A stretch of 64,000 bases of DNA from assembly GCA_900770255.1 (NCBI GenBank), contig CAAGJN010000012.1, positions 1 to 64,000 of the forward strand, in the 5' to 3' direction. Each line of letters starts with the position of its first letter. The stretch's first letter is position 1. The DNA is from Clostridia bacterium (GTDB lineage Bacteria > Bacillota > Clostridia > Oscillospirales > Acutalibacteraceae). The position numbers were made by a program, and so were the translations under genes. The notes under the pieces are model-generated. The model was not told the origin of the DNA. It worked only from the letters and a program-made list of their open reading frames with translations, and made no database searches. Below, in pieces: positions 43,795 through 55,188 of this stretch.

Positions 43795-44067
43795 GTGAAG
43801 CAGAAGAAGATACCGCTGCGCAGGTGCAACGGCTGCAATGAGATGAAGCCGAAAAAGGAGCTTGTCAGAGTTGTGCGCAGTCCGGAGGGCGAGGTTTCGC
43901 TCGACCTTACAGGCAGAAAGCCCGGCCGCGGAGCTTACGTCTGCCGCAGCGCAGAATGTCTGAAAAAAGCGATCAAAACCCACCGCTTTGAGCGCGAGTT
44001 CAACTGCGAGATCCCGCAGGAGGTCTACGACCAAATGGAAAAGGAGATGAGCGGGGATGGAGAATGA
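43795..44067 (+). CDS. rnpM: RNase P modulator RnpM (YlxR family)
   Basis: 90 residues. YlxR/DUF448 signature RRCNGCNEMKPKKELVRVVR with a CxxC pair, and GRKPGRGAYVCRSAECL with a second cysteine pair. Known YlxR proteins bind nucleic acid and have been reported to bind RNase P RNA in B. subtilis. GTG 43795 is preferred because AGGTGA precedes it by about 5 bases; GTG 43786 in frame is possible. Confidence 0.9.
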   Translation: MKQKKIPLRRCNGCNEMKPKKELVRVVRSPEGEVSLDLTGRKPGRGAYVCRSAECLKKAIKTHRFEREFNCEIPQEVYDQMEKEMSGDGE

Positions 44068-44389
44068 CAAGGCTCTGTCGATGCTCGGCCTCTGCCGCAG
44101 AGCGGGCAAACTGAGCTGCGGGCACGACGCCGCGCACACCTCGATAAAGCACGGCCACGCAAAGCTGTGTCTGCTCTCGAGCGATGCATCGCCGAGGCTC
44201 TGCGAGGAGTTCGAGCATGCGTGCAGCAGTGAGGGGCGCTCGATCCCGTTTGCTGTGACGCCCTACACTATGGAGCAGATCGGCGCGGCGACGGCGTTGC
44301 GCTCCGCCGTGCTCACCGTTGACGACGGGGGATTCGCAGCGAGACTGAAAACACTACTTAACATCGCCTATGGGGAGGATAACGTATGA
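44057..44389 (+). CDS. L7Ae-family ribosomal protein (YlxQ)
   Basis: 110-residue L7Ae/L30e/S12e/Gadd45-fold RNA-binding protein. Family marks: [16 protein letters not shown] near the N-terminus and the alternating beta/alpha pattern with [18 protein letters not shown]. It overlaps rnpM by 11 bases and infB by 4 (ATGA). Predicted to bind a kink-turn RNA; the role of this operon member is undefined. Confidence 0.88.
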   Translation: MENDKALSMLGLCRRAGKLSCGHDAAHTSIKHGHAKLCLLSSDASPRLCEEFEHACSSEGRSIPFAVTPYTMEQIGAATALRSAVLTVDDGGFAARLKTLLNIAYGEDNV

Positions 44390-46821
44390 TAAATTCCAAA
44401 TATCGCGTCCGTGATGTGGCAAAAGACCTGGACGTTAAAACAAATTATGTCACCGATCTTATTGAAAAGCACTTCGGCGGCGCGAAAAAATCCTCGATGA
44501 CGGCTCTTGAATCCGATGAGCTTGATATGCTGTTTGACACGATTACCCGTGAGAACGAAATTGAGAGCTTTGGCGAATATTTTGCCCTCAAGGGAAAGAA
44601 GGAGGAGGCTCCCGAGGAGAAGGAGACTCCTGAGGAGAAACCCGCCGAGCAGAAGGCGGAGAAGGCCGCGAAGCCCGAACAGAAAGAGAAGTCTGCGCCC
44701 GCAAAGCCCGCCGCCAAGGGAGCCGACGCGAGGAGCGCAGAGGCAAAGGGCACTAAGAAACCCGCCCAGCCCGCAAAGCCCGCCGAGGAGAAGCCGAAAA
44801 AGAAAAACGACAACAAGCCCATGCAGGCTCGCACAAAGGGTGAACGCAGGACTGTTGATACCAGAGCCGGAAATATCGAGCTCGATAAATATAACGAACG
44901 CTATGAGAACATCGCTCCCGCGAACAACAGCATGCAGAATGACAGATCTGTCAGCAAGCAGAAGCTCAAGCAGCGCTCGACACAGTACCGCAAGCAGGGT
45001 ATGCGCTCCTCCCGCAGGGAGACCGAGGCTCAGCGCCTCGCGCGTATAGCCGCAGAGCGCGCCAAGAAGCCGCAGATCGTTGTCAAGATCCCGGACGAGA
45101 TAGTAGTCTCGGATCTTGCGGCAATGCTCAAAATGACCGCGGCCGAGGTCGTCAAGAAGCTGTTCTCCCTCGGCGTTATGGCGACTGTCAATCAGGTCAT
45201 CGACTATGATACCGCCGCTATCGTCGCGACTGAGCTCGGTGCAAAAGCCGAGAAGCAGGTCGTTGTGACTATCGAGGACAGAATCATCGACGATTCCGAC
45301 GACTCCGATGAGGATCTTTCTCCGAGAGATCCGGTCGTCGTTGTCATGGGTCACGTTGACCATGGCAAGACCTCGCTCCTCGATGCTATCCGCCACACCG
45401 ACGTCACTGCGACCGAGGCCGGCGGCATAACCCAGCACATCGGTGCATACAGGGTCGATCTCAACGGCCAGAAAATTACATTCCTCGACACTCCCGGCCA
45501 TGCCGCCTTCACCTCGATGAGAGCGCGCGGCGCGCAGGCTACGGACATAGCGGTTCTCGTCGTCGCAGCGGACGACGGTATTATGCCGCAGACGATCGAG
45601 GCTATCAACCACGCCAAGGCCGCCGGCGTCGATATCATCGTCGCCATCAACAAGATGGATAAGCCGGGCGTCACTACAGACCGCATTATGCAGCAGCTCA
45701 CCGAGTATGACCTTATCCCCGAGGAGTGGGGCGGCGACACGATCTGCGTGCCCGTTTCGGCTGTTACAAAGATGAATATAGATAAGCTTCTTGAGTCAAT
45801 ACTTCTTGTTGCAGAGATGAAGGAGCTCAAGGCCAACCCGAACCGCGCCGCAAAGGGCATCGTTATCGAGGCGAGACTCGACAAGAACAGAGGCCCGATC
45901 GCTACCCTGCTTGTCCAGAACGGCACGCTCCATTCTGGCGACATCATCGTCGCCGGCACCTCGGTCGGACGCGTCAGAGTCATGACGGACGACAAGGGCA
46001 GAAAGGTCAACTCCGCAGGCCCGTCCGTGCCGGTTGAGATAATGGGTCTTGCAGAGGCTCCGCAGGCGGGCGACGCATTCGACGCCGTCAGCGATGAGCG
46101 CCTCGCAAGAGAGCTTGTTGAGCAGAGAAAGCAGAAGCAGAAGGAGGAGCAGTTCAAGTCCTTTGAAAAGGTCACTCTTGAGAACCTCTTCTCCTCCCTC
46201 AAGGAGGGCGAGCTCAAGGAACTCAACATCATCGTCAAGGCTGATGTTCAGGGCTCGGCCGAGGCTGTCAAGCAGAGCCTTGAGAAGCTCTCGAACGACG
46301 AGGTCAGAGTCAAGATCATTCACAGCGGCGTCGGTGCTATCAATGAATCCGACGTTATGCTCGCAAATGCGTCAAACGCCATAATCGTCGGTTTCAACGT
46401 CAGACCCGACCCGGTCGCTTCTCAGAATGCAGAACGTGACGGCGTTGATATCCGCTGCTACAGGATTATCTATGACTGCATTGACGAGATACAGGCCGCT
46501 ATAAAGGGTATGCTCGCGCCGAAGTACCGCGAGGTTCAGCAGGGCAGGGCGGAGGTCCGCCAGGTCGTCAAGATCTCGTCCGTCGGCAACATCGCGGGCT
46601 GCTATGTGCTCAGCGGCAAGGTCACCAGAAACTCGAAGATTCGCGTTGTGCGTGACGGAATCGTCATTACCGAGGATGAAATAGCCTCTCTGCGCCGCTT
46701 CAAGGACGATGTCAAGGAGGTCGCTCAGAATTTTGAATGCGGAATAGGCCTTGCAAAGTTCAACGATATTAAGGAGGGCGATATTTTCGAGGCATTCACC
46801 GTCGAGGAATATCGCGACTGA
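44386..46821 (+). CDS. infB: Translation initiation factor IF-2
   Basis: GTPase that brings fMet-tRNA to the 30S subunit. 811 residues. N-terminal IF2N-type helix (1-50), then a Lys/Glu/Ala/Pro-rich flexible linker (about 70-150), a second IF2N domain (about 230-290), the G domain with GHVDHGKTS at 322-330, DTPGHAAF and NKMDKPG, and the C-terminal domains that bind initiator tRNA. The repeated KPAEEKP-type linker is ordinary for this factor. Confidence 0.98.
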   Translation: MINSKYRVRDVAKDLDVKTNYVTDLIEKHFGGAKKSSMTALESDELDMLFDTITRENEIESFGEYFALKGKKEEAPEEKETPEEKPAEQKAEKAAKPEQKEKSAPAKPAAKGADARSAEAKGTKKPAQPAKPAEEKPKKKNDNKPMQARTKGERRTVDTRAGNIELDKYNERYENIAPANNSMQNDRSVSKQKLKQRSTQYRKQGMRSSRRETEAQRLARIAAERAKKPQIVVKIPDEIVVSDLAAMLKMTAAEVVKKLFSLGVMATVNQVIDYDTAAIVATELGAKAEKQVVVTIEDRIIDDSDDSDEDLSPRDPVVVVMGHVDHGKTSLLDAIRHTDVTATEAGGITQHIGAYRVDLNGQKITFLDTPGHAAFTSMRARGAQATDIAVLVVAADDGIMPQTIEAINHAKAAGVDIIVAINKMDKPGVTTDRIMQQLTEYDLIPEEWGGDTICVPVSAVTKMNIDKLLESILLVAEMKELKANPNRAAKGIVIEARLDKNRGPIATLLVQNGTLHSGDIIVAGTSVGRVRVMTDDKGRKVNSAGPSVPVEIMGLAEAPQAGDAFDAVSDERLARELVEQRKQKQKEEQFKSFEKVTLENLFSSLKEGELKELNIIVKADVQGSAEAVKQSLEKLSNDEVRVKIIHSGVGAINESDVMLANASNAIIVGFNVRPDPVASQNAERDGVDIRCYRIIYDCIDEIQAAIKGMLAPKYREVQQGRAEVRQVVKISSVGNIAGCYVLSGKVTRNSKIRVVRDGIVITEDEIASLRRFKDDVKEVAQNFECGIGLAKFNDIKEGDIFEAFTVEEYRD

Positions 46822-46822
46822 T

Positions 46823-47182
46823 ATGGCAGGATACAGAATTGACAGAATATCCGAGGATATCAAAAGGGAGATAGTCTCAGTTATGCGTGAGCTCAAGGAT
46901 CCTCGCGTGCAGGGTAAGCTGCTCACCGTTGTCAAGGTCGAGGTCAGCTCTGACGCGTCGTTTGCAAAGGTCTTTGTCAGCTCCATGAGCGGTATCGACG
47001 ACGCAAAGGTCGCGGTCAAGGGGCTCGACAGCGCCATGGGTTATATCAGGCGCGAGGTCGGCGGCAGGCTTGGTCTGCGAAAAACTCCGGAGCTCAAGTT
47101 TGTGGCTGACGACTCTATTGAGCACGGCATGAACATTGCCCGCATTCTCGATGATCTAAAGGAAGATGAAGATGCAAATTGA
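46823..47182 (+). CDS. rbfA: 30S ribosome-binding factor A
   Basis: Late 30S assembly factor with a KH-like fold. 119 residues from ATG 46823, one base after the infB stop. YRIDRISEDIKREIVSVM at the N-terminus and the DSIEHGMNIARILDDL end are diagnostic. The longer frame from 46751 overlaps infB and is not used. It overlaps the DHH gene by 17 bases. Confidence 0.95.
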   Translation: MAGYRIDRISEDIKREIVSVMRELKDPRVQGKLLTVVKVEVSSDASFAKVFVSSMSGIDDAKVAVKGLDSAMGYIRREVGGRLGLRKTPELKFVADDSIEHGMNIARILDDLKEDEDAN

Positions 47183-48134
47183 CCTTTCCCGCGCGGCAGA
47201 GCTGCTGCGCGAAAACGACGATATACTGGTGCTGTGCCACGCCCATCCGGACGGGGATACCCTCGGCTGCGGCTACGGGCTCATGTATATGCTCGGAGCG
47301 CTCGGCAAGCGCTGCCGCCTCGAGTGCGCCGACGATATCGCCCCGAAATACCGCTTCCTGTACGAGGGACTCAGAAATTGCGGGGACTTTGCTCCGCGGT
47401 TCATAGTCGCCGTTGACGTGGCGGATATAAAGCTGCTATCGGACGAATTTGCGTCAGAATATGAGGGCAGGATCGATCTGTGCATCGACCATCATGGCTC
47501 AAACACCGGCTACGCGAAAGAGTCGGTTGTCGATCCCGCTTCGGCTGCCTGCGCCGAGATTATGTGCGCCCTTGCCGATGAGCTGGGCGTTGAGATCACG
47601 CGGGACATTGCAAACTGCCTGTATACGGGCATCTCGACCGACACGGGCTGTTTCAAGTTCTCGAACACCACCCCACGGACGCACAGGCTTGCGGCGCGGC
47701 TGATGGACTGCGGCGCTGAAGCCTCGGAGATAAACCGCGTGTTCTTTGAGACAAAGACGCGCAGCTATGTTGAGCTCGAACGCCTCGCGCTCGATTCGCT
47801 CGAGATGTATTTCGGCGGCAGGTGCGCCGTCATTACTATCACGCAGGATATGTTCGCACGCAGCGGCTCTAACGACGCCGAGACGGACGCTATACCGAGC
47901 CTTTCACGCGAGATCGAGGGCGTGCTCGTCGGCGTTACGCTCAAGGAGGGGACGGACGGGACGTTCAAGGTTTCGGTGCGAACCCATGCGCCGATAGACG
48001 CCTCGGCTATCTGCAAGCCGCTCGGCGGCGGCGGACATGTTAGGGCTGCAGGCTGTCGGATAAGAGATACAAAAGAACAGGCCGAAGGGCTCGTGCTTGA
48101 GCAGGTCGAAAAAGCGCTGGGCGAGAATAACTGA
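47166..48134 (+). CDS. DHH/DHHA1 phosphoesterase, NrnA-like nanoRNase/pAp phosphatase
   Basis: 322 residues. DHH domain with HAHPDGDTLG (metal motif near 25-34), VAVDVAD and D108-H109-H110 in CIDHHGSN; DHHA1 domain with KPLGGGGHVRAAGC near the C-terminus. NrnA enzymes degrade 2-5-mer RNAs and hydrolyse 3'-phosphoadenosine-5'-phosphate; the gene is commonly next to rbfA. Last gene of the operon. Confidence 0.92.
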   Translation: MKMQIDLSRAAELLRENDDILVLCHAHPDGDTLGCGYGLMYMLGALGKRCRLECADDIAPKYRFLYEGLRNCGDFAPRFIVAVDVADIKLLSDEFASEYEGRIDLCIDHHGSNTGYAKESVVDPASAACAEIMCALADELGVEITRDIANCLYTGISTDTGCFKFSNTTPRTHRLAARLMDCGAEASEINRVFFETKTRSYVELERLALDSLEMYFGGRCAVITITQDMFARSGSNDAETDAIPSLSREIEGVLVGVTLKEGTDGTFKVSVRTHAPIDASAICKPLGGGGHVRAAGCRIRDTKEQAEGLVLEQVEKALGENN

Positions 48135-48156
48135 GTGCCGAATAAAATAAAGATTC

Positions 48157-48200
48157 ACCCCGTCTGTCAGACATTAACGGTTTCGTCTGACAAACGGGGC
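48157..48200. terminator. Bidirectional terminator, rimP operon / guaB
   Basis: Stem accccgtctgtcagac (48157-48172) with gtctgacaaacggggc (48185-48200), one or two mismatches, then attttattt on the + side and ctttattttatt on the - side. Confidence 0.9.
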
Positions 48201-48232
48201 GTATTTTATTTGCGCTCTGCGCTTTTTATGGC

Positions 48233-49741
48233 TTATTTCTTTATGTCGGAGTAGGTTTCTTTCTGCACGACGTCGTGTGCGCCGCCTTCAACGATGCTTG
48301 TAGCGGAGACAAGAGTCAGCTTCGCCTTCTTCTGCAGCTCGGGGATAGTGAGCGCGCCGCAGTTGCACATTGTGGACTTGACCTTGCTCAGAGAGAGCGT
48401 GACGTTGTCCTTGAGCCTGCCGGCATAGGGGACGTAGGAGTCGACGCCTTCCTCAAATGACAGCTTCTTGTCGCCGCCGAGGTCGTATCGCTGCCAGTTG
48501 CGCGCGCGGTTGGAGCCCTCGCCCCAGTATTCCTTGTAGTATGTACCCTTGATCGAGATCTTGTTTGTCGGGCTCTCGTCAAAGCGGGCGAAGTAACGCC
48601 CGAGCATCAGGAAATCCGCGCCCATAGCGAGAGCCAGAGTCATGTGATGATCATAGACTATGCCGCCGTCGGAGCAGACGGGGACATATATGCCGGTTCT
48701 CTCAAAATACTCGTCGCGCGCTTTGCATACGTCGATCAGCGCGGAGGCCTGACCTCTGCCGATGCCCTTTGTCTCGCGGGTAATGCAGATCGAGCCGCCG
48801 CCTATGCCTACTTTCACGAAGTCTGCTCCGGCCTCTGCGAGGAACAGGAAGCCCTCTCTGTCAACTACGTTACCCGCGCCTACCTTGACGCTGTCGCCGT
48901 AGCGTTCTCTTATCCATGCGAGAGTGCGGGACTGCCACTCGGAGAAGCCCTCGGAGGAGTCGATGCACAGCACGTCCGCGCCGGCCTCAACAAGCGCGGG
49001 AACACGCTCGGCGTAGTCTCTCGTGTTGATGCCCGCACCGATTACATAGCGCTTGTCGGCGTCAAGCAGCTCGTTGGGATTGTCTTTATGGGCGTCATAG
49101 TCCTTGCGGAAAACGAAATATTTGAGCCTGCCCTCGCTGTCAACGATCGGCAGGGAGTTCAGTTTATTGTCCCAGATTATGTCGTTTGCTTCCTTGAGGG
49201 TTGTGCTGTCGTCTGCCGTGATCAGCTTGTCGAGCGGGGTCATGAACGAGGATACCTTCTCGTCGCCGGTCATACGGCTGACTCTGTAATCTCTGCCGGT
49301 GACGATACCGACGAGCTTGCCGTTAGCCTCTCCGTCTTCGGTCACGGCGATAGTTGAATGGCCGTTTCTCTCCTTGAGCGCGATGACGTCGTTGAGCGTC
49401 GCGTCGGGAGTGATATTCGAGTCACTGACAACAAAGCCCGCCTTGAAGTTCTTGGCTCTTGAGACCATTGCCGCCTCATCCTCGATGCTCTGCGAGCCGT
49501 AGATGAAGGACACGCCGCCCTCCTTGGCAAGCGCGACCGCGAGCTTTTCGCCTGAGACGGACTGCATGATGGCGGAAGTGAGAGGAATGTTGAGCGAAAT
49601 TGCGGGCTCCTCGCCCTTCCTGAATTTTACGAGAGGAGTCCTGAGTGAGACATTAGCGGGGATGCACTCGCTCGATGAGTAGCCGGGAACCAGCAGATAC
49701 TCGTTAAAGGTGTGTGATACTTCGTTGAAATAATAAGCCAT
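48233..49741 (-). CDS. guaB: IMP dehydrogenase
   Basis: NAD-dependent oxidation of IMP to XMP, the committed step to GMP. 502 residues. Catalytic barrel interrupted by a CBS pair (about 100-220); catalytic Cys319 in [21 protein letters not shown], and the [18 protein letters not shown] flap. It is the last gene of the purine/formate block, 68 bases after fhs with a hairpin between. GGAGG precedes ATG by 7 bases. Confidence 0.96.
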   Translation of the reverse strand: MAYYFNEVSHTFNEYLLVPGYSSSECIPANVSLRTPLVKFRKGEEPAISLNIPLTSAIMQSVSGEKLAVALAKEGGVSFIYGSQSIEDEAAMVSRAKNFKAGFVVSDSNITPDATLNDVIALKERNGHSTIAVTEDGEANGKLVGIVTGRDYRVSRMTGDEKVSSFMTPLDKLITADDSTTLKEANDIIWDNKLNSLPIVDSEGRLKYFVFRKDYDAHKDNPNELLDADKRYVIGAGINTRDYAERVPALVEAGADVLCIDSSEGFSEWQSRTLAWIRERYGDSVKVGAGNVVDREGFLFLAEAGADFVKVGIGGGSICITRETKGIGRGQASALIDVCKARDEYFERTGIYVPVCSDGGIVYDHHMTLALAMGADFLMLGRYFARFDESPTNKISIKGTYYKEYWGEGSNRARNWQRYDLGGDKKLSFEEGVDSYVPYAGRLKDNVTLSLSKVKSTMCNCGALTIPELQKKAKLTLVSATSIVEGGAHDVVQKETYSDIKK

Positions 49742-49765
49742 TTTTCTACCTCCGATATTTATAGA

Positions 49766-49802
49766 AACTCCGCACGCGGGTGAGGCTCATCCGGGCGGAG
49801 TT
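49766..49802 (-). terminator. Hairpin between fhs and guaB
   Basis: On the - strand aactccgc (49795-49802) pairs with gcggagtt (49766-49773) around a 21-base loop that can itself fold. It is followed only by tctat, so it is a weak or partial terminator that could lower guaB expression relative to upstream genes. Confidence 0.5.
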
Positions 49803-49809
49803 ATTATCT

Positions 49810-51486
49810 TTAAAACAGGCCGGTTATTCTGCCGTCGGCGTCGACGTCTATCTTCTCGGCGGCGGGAACTTTCGGCAGTCCGGGCATGGTGAGAATGTCG
49901 CCGGTGAGTACGACGACAAAGCCTGCGCCGGCCGATATCTTGACGTTTTTGACCGTGACGGTGAAATGCTCGGGCGCGCCGAGTTTTGCCGGGTCGTCCG
50001 AAAAGCTGTACTGCGTCTTTGCAATACATACGGGGCATCTGCCAAAGCCGAGAGCTTCGAGCTGAGCGATCTGCTTTTTGGCATTGGGCATTACCGTGAT
50101 GCCGTCGCCGCCGTATATCTTTTTGACTACGGCCTCGATCTTTTCTTCGATCGAAAGCGAGTCATCATAGGCAAAGGTAAAGTCACTCTTTTCCTCCTCG
50201 CACAGACGAACCACCTCGCGCGCGAGCTCCTCGCCGCCCTTGCCGCCGTCAGCCCAGACGGTGGAGAGCACGGTGTTGACTCCGAGCTCACGGCATTTTG
50301 CGATGATGAAGTCTATCTCGGCGTCGGTGTCGGTCGGAAAGCGGTTGACAGCGACGACGCAGGGCAGCTTATAGATGTTTTTGATATTGGAAACGTGGCG
50401 CAGCAGATTTGGTATGCCCTTTTCAAGAGCGGCAATGTCCTCGGCTGCGAGCTGTTTTTTGTCAAGCCCGCCGTGCATTTTGAGCGCGCGGACGGTTGCA
50501 ACGACGACTACCGCGTCGGGCTCGAGGCCTGCCATGCGGCATTTTATGTCAAGGAACTTCTCGGCGCCGAGATCTGCGCCGAAGCCAGCCTCGGTGACGG
50601 TGTAATCGCCCATCTTGAGTGCCATCTTAGTTGCCATGACGGAGTTGCAGCCGTGGGCAATGTTTGCGAACGGGCCGCCGTGGACGAAAGCGGGGGTGCC
50701 CTCAAGGGTCTGGACGAGGTTGGGCTTGAGAGCGTCCTTGAGCAGAGCGGTCATAGCGCCGGCGGCCTTGAGCTCGCCGCAGGTGACCGGCTTGTCGTCA
50801 TAGGTGTAGCCGACGATCATTCTTGAAAGCCTCTGTTTGAGGTCGGTTATCGAATTTGAAAGGCAGAGCACAGCCATTATCTCGCTCGCGACGGTGATGT
50901 CAAAGCCGTCCTCGCGCGGGGTGCCGTTGGCCTTTCCGCCGAGTCCGTCAACGATGAAACGCAGTTGGCGGTCGTTCATGTCAACGCAGCGCTTCCATGT
51001 GATCTTGCGCACATCGATGCCCAGCGCGTTGCCCTGCTGAATATGGTTGTCTAGCATTGCGGCGAGCAGGTTGTTCGCCGCGCCGATGGCGTGAAAATCG
51101 CCTGTGAAATGGAGGTTTATGTCCTCCATCGGCACGACCTGTGCATATCCGCCGCCGGCAGCTCCGCCCTTGACTCCGAAAACGGGGCCGAGCGACGGTT
51201 CGCGCAGGGCGACCGTGACGTCTTTGCCGATGCGGCGCAGGCCGTCCGCAAGGCCGATCGTCGTTGTAGTCTTGCCCTCTCCCGCAGGGGTGGGGGTGAT
51301 AGCCGTGACAAGGATCAGCTTGCCGTTTTCACGGTCGGTGTCGCTCAAAAGCTTCGGGTCGATCTTAGCCTTGTAGCTGCCGTACTGCTCGATATATTTT
51401 TCGTCGACGTGGGCGCGCTTTGCAATCACGCTTATATGCTCGGGTTTGCAGCGCTGTGCGATTTCAATATCTGATAAATAAGCCAT
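49810..51486 (-). CDS. fhs: Formate-tetrahydrofolate ligase
   Basis: Makes 10-formyl-THF from formate, THF and ATP, the donor for PurN and PurH encoded in the same block. 558 residues. ATP loop [20 protein letters not shown] from residue 64; [21 protein letters not shown] and [19 protein letters not shown] are conserved. It follows purL by 15 bases. Confidence 0.97.
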   Translation of the reverse strand: MAYLSDIEIAQRCKPEHISVIAKRAHVDEKYIEQYGSYKAKIDPKLLSDTDRENGKLILVTAITPTPAGEGKTTTTIGLADGLRRIGKDVTVALREPSLGPVFGVKGGAAGGGYAQVVPMEDINLHFTGDFHAIGAANNLLAAMLDNHIQQGNALGIDVRKITWKRCVDMNDRQLRFIVDGLGGKANGTPREDGFDITVASEIMAVLCLSNSITDLKQRLSRMIVGYTYDDKPVTCGELKAAGAMTALLKDALKPNLVQTLEGTPAFVHGGPFANIAHGCNSVMATKMALKMGDYTVTEAGFGADLGAEKFLDIKCRMAGLEPDAVVVVATVRALKMHGGLDKKQLAAEDIAALEKGIPNLLRHVSNIKNIYKLPCVVAVNRFPTDTDAEIDFIIAKCRELGVNTVLSTVWADGGKGGEELAREVVRLCEEEKSDFTFAYDDSLSIEEKIEAVVKKIYGGDGITVMPNAKKQIAQLEALGFGRCPVCIAKTQYSFSDDPAKLGAPEHFTVTVKNVKISAGAGFVVVLTGDILTMPGLPKVPAAEKIDVDADGRITGLF

Positions 51487-51501
51487 ATTTTTTCTCCTTT
51501 A

Positions 51502-54500
51502 TCACTTAAAATACTTGACAGCAGCTTCAAACATACGGATATTATAATCTCCCGGAACGTTTTTGTAAAGACCTTTTCCGATCCGTTCGCTGTGTCCCAT
51601 CTTTCCGAACACCCTGCCGTCGGGCGAGGTAATGCCCTCTACAGCGCACACGGAGTCGTTCGGATTAAAGCGGATATCGTTTGATGCGTTGCCGTCAAGA
51701 TCGACGTACTGGGTCGCTATCTGGCCGTTTGCGGCGAGCTGTCTTATCAGCTCATCGCTTGCGAGAAAACGCCCCTCGCCGTGCGAGATCGGAACGCTGT
51801 AGATGTCACCGACGTTTGTCAGTGCGAGCCAGGGCGATTTGTTTGAGGCGATGCGCGTGCGAACGATCCGCGACTGGTGGCGTGCTATCGTGTTGAATGT
51901 AAGCGTCGGGGAATTTTCGTCTGTGTCGATTATTTTGCCGTAGGGGACGAGACCGAGCTTTATCAGCGCCTGGAAGCCGTTGCAGATGCCGCACATGAGG
52001 CCGTCACGCCTCTCAAGCAGGTCGGTGACGCCGTCCTTTATCGAGGCGTTTCTGAAGAAAGCGGTTATAAACTTGCCGCTGCCGTCGGGCTCGTCGCCGC
52101 CGGAGAAGCCGCCGGGGATGAACACCATCTGCGCGCTGCCAAGCTGGTGCGCGAACCTGTCCACGCTGCGGCTGATCCCGTCTGCGCTGAGGTTGTTTAT
52201 AACAATGATCTCGGGCTCTGCGCCCGCGTCGCTTACCGCCTTCGCGCTGTCATATTCGCAGTTCGTGCCGGGAAAGGCGGGAATGAGAACCTTGGGCTTC
52301 GCGGTTTTTATCGCCGGAGCTTTGCGCTCGGCCGTCCGGTATGAGAGGTTCTCTGCATCTGTGCCGGCATTTTTGATGTTACAGCTGTAGACGCTCTCCA
52401 GCTTGTTTTCGTATATGCCGAGAAGCCGGTCGAGCTCTATGCTCTCGCCGCCGAGGCTTATAAGACCATCGCCGGTGACCGTGCCGAGAGTTTCGCCGCA
52501 GCCGCAGTCTTCGGCGAGCTCGAGAATGAAGCCCGCATAGCTGTAGCCGAATATCCTTTGAAGAGTTATATCCTTGTTATATTCAAAGCCCAGGGAGTTG
52601 CCGAAGGACATCTTCATCACGGCCTCCGCGATGCCGCCCATGCCGGGGGTGTAGCAGGCGACTGCCTTGCCGGAGCGCAGCAGAGAAGTGACCGTATTAA
52701 AAACTTCTAAGAGCGACTTGGTTTCCGGCAGACCGTTTTCATCAAAGTCGGGGGAGATAAACACTACCTTGTCGCCGGCTCGCTTGAACTCGGGGGAGAC
52801 TATGCTGCCGGTCTTTTCGGTCGTCACGGCGAATGAGACGAGCGTCGGCGGGACGTCCAGCTTCTCAAACGAGCCGCTCATTGAATCCTTGCCGCCGATC
52901 GAGCCGATTCCGAGCTCCATCTGCGCCTTGAACGCGCCGAGCAGAGCCGCAAGCGGCTTCCCCCAGCGTTTGCCGTCTTTGCCGGGACGCTCGAAATATT
53001 CCTGAAAAGTGAGGTAGACATCCTCGAACCCTGCGCCTGTCGCAATCAGCTTGCAGACCGATTCGACCACCGCGAGATAAGCGCCGTGGTAGGGGCTCTG
53101 TTCGGCGATAAACGGGTTGTAGCCGAATGCCATGAGCGAGCAGTCGTCGGTGTGCTTGCTTTCGACGGAAATCTTCTGCACCATTGCCTGAATGGGAGTC
53201 AACTGGTTCTTGCCGCCGAAGGGCATGAGTACAGTGCCCGCGCCGATTGTCGAGTCGAAGCGCTCAGAAAGCCCGCGCTTTGAACAGATGTTAAGGTCGG
53301 AGGCGAGGCTTTCGTAGTTTTCAGTGAATGAGCCAGAGATCTTTTTGTTTTCCATGGCCGGAGCGGCGGGTGTTATATCTATGTGCTTGTCAGCGCCGTT
53401 GGAGTTCAAAAATTCGCGGCTGACATCGACTATCTTTTTGCCGTTCCAGTTCATTACGAGGCGCGGCTCAGCCTTGACCTCGGCGACGGGGACAGCCTGA
53501 AGATTTTCGCTGTTTGCAAGCGTGAGGAATTTTTCCACGTTATGCGGCTCGACAACTACGGCCATCCTCTCCTGGCTTTCGCTTATCGCAAGCTCCGTGC
53601 CGTCAAGGCCGTCATATTTCTTCGGCACGGCGTTGAGGTCAATTTCAAGCCCGTCGGCGAGCTCGCCAATGGCGACCGACACGCCGCCCGCGCCGAAGTC
53701 GTTGCAGCGCTTTATCATCAGGCAGGCCTCTTTATTTCTGAACAGCCTCTGGAGTTTTCTCTCCTCGGGCGCGTTGCCCTTCTGCACCTCTGCGCCGCAG
53801 CTCTCAAGGGAGTCTACCGTGTGCGATTTCGACGAACCCGTGGCTCCGCCGCAGCCGTCACGGCCGGTCGAACCGCCGAGCAGGATGACTATGTCTCCCG
53901 GAGCGGGAATCTCGCGGCGCACATTTTCGGCCGGAGCCGCCGCGATAACTGCGCCGATCTCCATTCTCTTTGCCGCATAGCCGGGATGATATATCTCGTC
54001 AACAATGCCGGTCGCAAGGCCGATCTGGTTGCCGTAGGAGGAGTAGCCCGCGGCGGCGGTGGTGACTATCTTTCTCTGCGGAAGCTTGCCCTTTATCGTC
54101 TCGTCTATGGGCTTCAACGGATCCGCAGCGCCCGTGACGCGCATCGCGCCGTAGACGTATGACCGCCCGGAGAGCGGGTCGCGGATAGCTCCGCCGATGC
54201 AGGTAGCAGCGCCGCCGAACGGCTCTATTTCAGTCGGGTGGTTGTGAGTTTCGTTTTTAAAGAGCAGCAGCCACGGCTCTTTAACGCCGTCAACGTCAAC
54301 GTCTATCTTGACCGTGCAGGCGTTGATCTCCTCGGACTCGTCAAGTTTGTCAAGCTTGCCGTGCTTCTTGAGGTATTTGACGGCTATCGTCGCAAGATCC
54401 ATAAGGCAGATCGGCTTTGTGCGGCCAAGCTCCTTTCTGATTGCGATGTATTCGTCATATGCCTTTTGCAGCAGCTCATCCTCGAATTTCACGCTGTCGA

Positions 54501-55188
54501 TAACGGTCAGAAAGGTCGTGTGGCGGCAGTGATCGGACCAGTAGGTGTCGATCATGCGTATCTCCGTTATCGTCGGATCGCGGTGCTCGGATTTGAAATA
54601 GTCTTGGCAGAATGCGATGTCGTCGGCGTCCATTGCGAGGCCGTACTGCCTGACGAAATCCTCAAGCCCCTCTCTGTCGAGGTCTATAAAGCCGTCAAGA
54701 GTCCTGACGCCGGTCGGAAGGTCGTATTTGACCTCGAGCGTCTCCGGTTTTTCGAGGCTCGCCTCGCGCGCTTCAACGGGGTTAATAACATATTTTTTTA
54801 TCTTTTCAACGTCTGCGGGAGTGAGCTCGCCTGTCAGAATATATATTTTTGCCGTGCGTATCAGCGGCCGCTCGCCCTGCGAGATTATCTGTATGCACTG
54901 GGCGGCGGAGTCTGCGCGCTGATCGAACTGCCCGGGCAGATACTCGACTGCGAAGCACTCGCCGTCGATGTCGATATCGTCCGAGACTATGTCGAGCTGA
55001 GGCTCGGAGAATACGGTGCGCTTTGCGTAGCAAAACAGCTCCTCCGAGATGTTCTCTGCGTCGTAGCGGTTTATCACGCGCACGTTTTTGAGTCCCTTTA
55101 TGCCGAGCAGAACTACCGCATCGGCGAGAAGAGCCTTCGCCTCGTGGGCGAGCTCGGGCTTCTTTTCAACGTAAACTCTGTAGACCAT
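51502..55188 (-). CDS. purL: Phosphoribosylformylglycinamidine synthase, PurLQ fusion
   Basis: Converts FGAR and glutamine to FGAM. 1228 residues, large form: PurS-like N-terminal region, duplicated PurM-like synthetase domains (SDHCRHTTF, NETHNHPTEIEPFGGAAT, GGSTGRDGCGGATGS) and a C-terminal glutaminase with nucleophile C1069 in LMCGICNGFQ and the GEGRF motif. Being fused, it needs no separate PurS or PurQ. Its ATG follows the purD stop with no gap. Confidence 0.97.
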   Translation of the reverse strand: MVYRVYVEKKPELAHEAKALLADAVVLLGIKGLKNVRVINRYDAENISEELFCYAKRTVFSEPQLDIVSDDIDIDGECFAVEYLPGQFDQRADSAAQCIQIISQGERPLIRTAKIYILTGELTPADVEKIKKYVINPVEAREASLEKPETLEVKYDLPTGVRTLDGFIDLDREGLEDFVRQYGLAMDADDIAFCQDYFKSEHRDPTITEIRMIDTYWSDHCRHTTFLTVIDSVKFEDELLQKAYDEYIAIRKELGRTKPICLMDLATIAVKYLKKHGKLDKLDESEEINACTVKIDVDVDGVKEPWLLLFKNETHNHPTEIEPFGGAATCIGGAIRDPLSGRSYVYGAMRVTGAADPLKPIDETIKGKLPQRKIVTTAAAGYSSYGNQIGLATGIVDEIYHPGYAAKRMEIGAVIAAAPAENVRREIPAPGDIVILLGGSTGRDGCGGATGSSKSHTVDSLESCGAEVQKGNAPEERKLQRLFRNKEACLMIKRCNDFGAGGVSVAIGELADGLEIDLNAVPKKYDGLDGTELAISESQERMAVVVEPHNVEKFLTLANSENLQAVPVAEVKAEPRLVMNWNGKKIVDVSREFLNSNGADKHIDITPAAPAMENKKISGSFTENYESLASDLNICSKRGLSERFDSTIGAGTVLMPFGGKNQLTPIQAMVQKISVESKHTDDCSLMAFGYNPFIAEQSPYHGAYLAVVESVCKLIATGAGFEDVYLTFQEYFERPGKDGKRWGKPLAALLGAFKAQMELGIGSIGGKDSMSGSFEKLDVPPTLVSFAVTTEKTGSIVSPEFKRAGDKVVFISPDFDENGLPETKSLLEVFNTVTSLLRSGKAVACYTPGMGGIAEAVMKMSFGNSLGFEYNKDITLQRIFGYSYAGFILELAEDCGCGETLGTVTGDGLISLGGESIELDRLLGIYENKLESVYSCNIKNAGTDAENLSYRTAERKAPAIKTAKPKVLIPAFPGTNCEYDSAKAVSDAGAEPEIIVINNLSADGISRSVDRFAHQLGSAQMVFIPGGFSGGDEPDGSGKFITAFFRNASIKDGVTDLLERRDGLMCGICNGFQALIKLGLVPYGKIIDTDENSPTLTFNTIARHQSRIVRTRIASNKSPWLALTNVGDIYSVPISHGEGRFLASDELIRQLAANGQIATQYVDLDGNASNDIRFNPNDSVCAVEGITSPDGRVFGKMGHSERIGKGLYKNVPGDYNIRMFEAAVKYFK

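Noticed and set aside
44570..44830. Repetitive KPAEEKP-like stretch as a repeat element
   Set aside because: It is the normal flexible linker of IF-2, not a DNA repeat of interest.
49742..49809. Guanine or purine riboswitch ahead of guaB
   Set aside because: The gap has only a simple hairpin and lacks the conserved purine-aptamer core.
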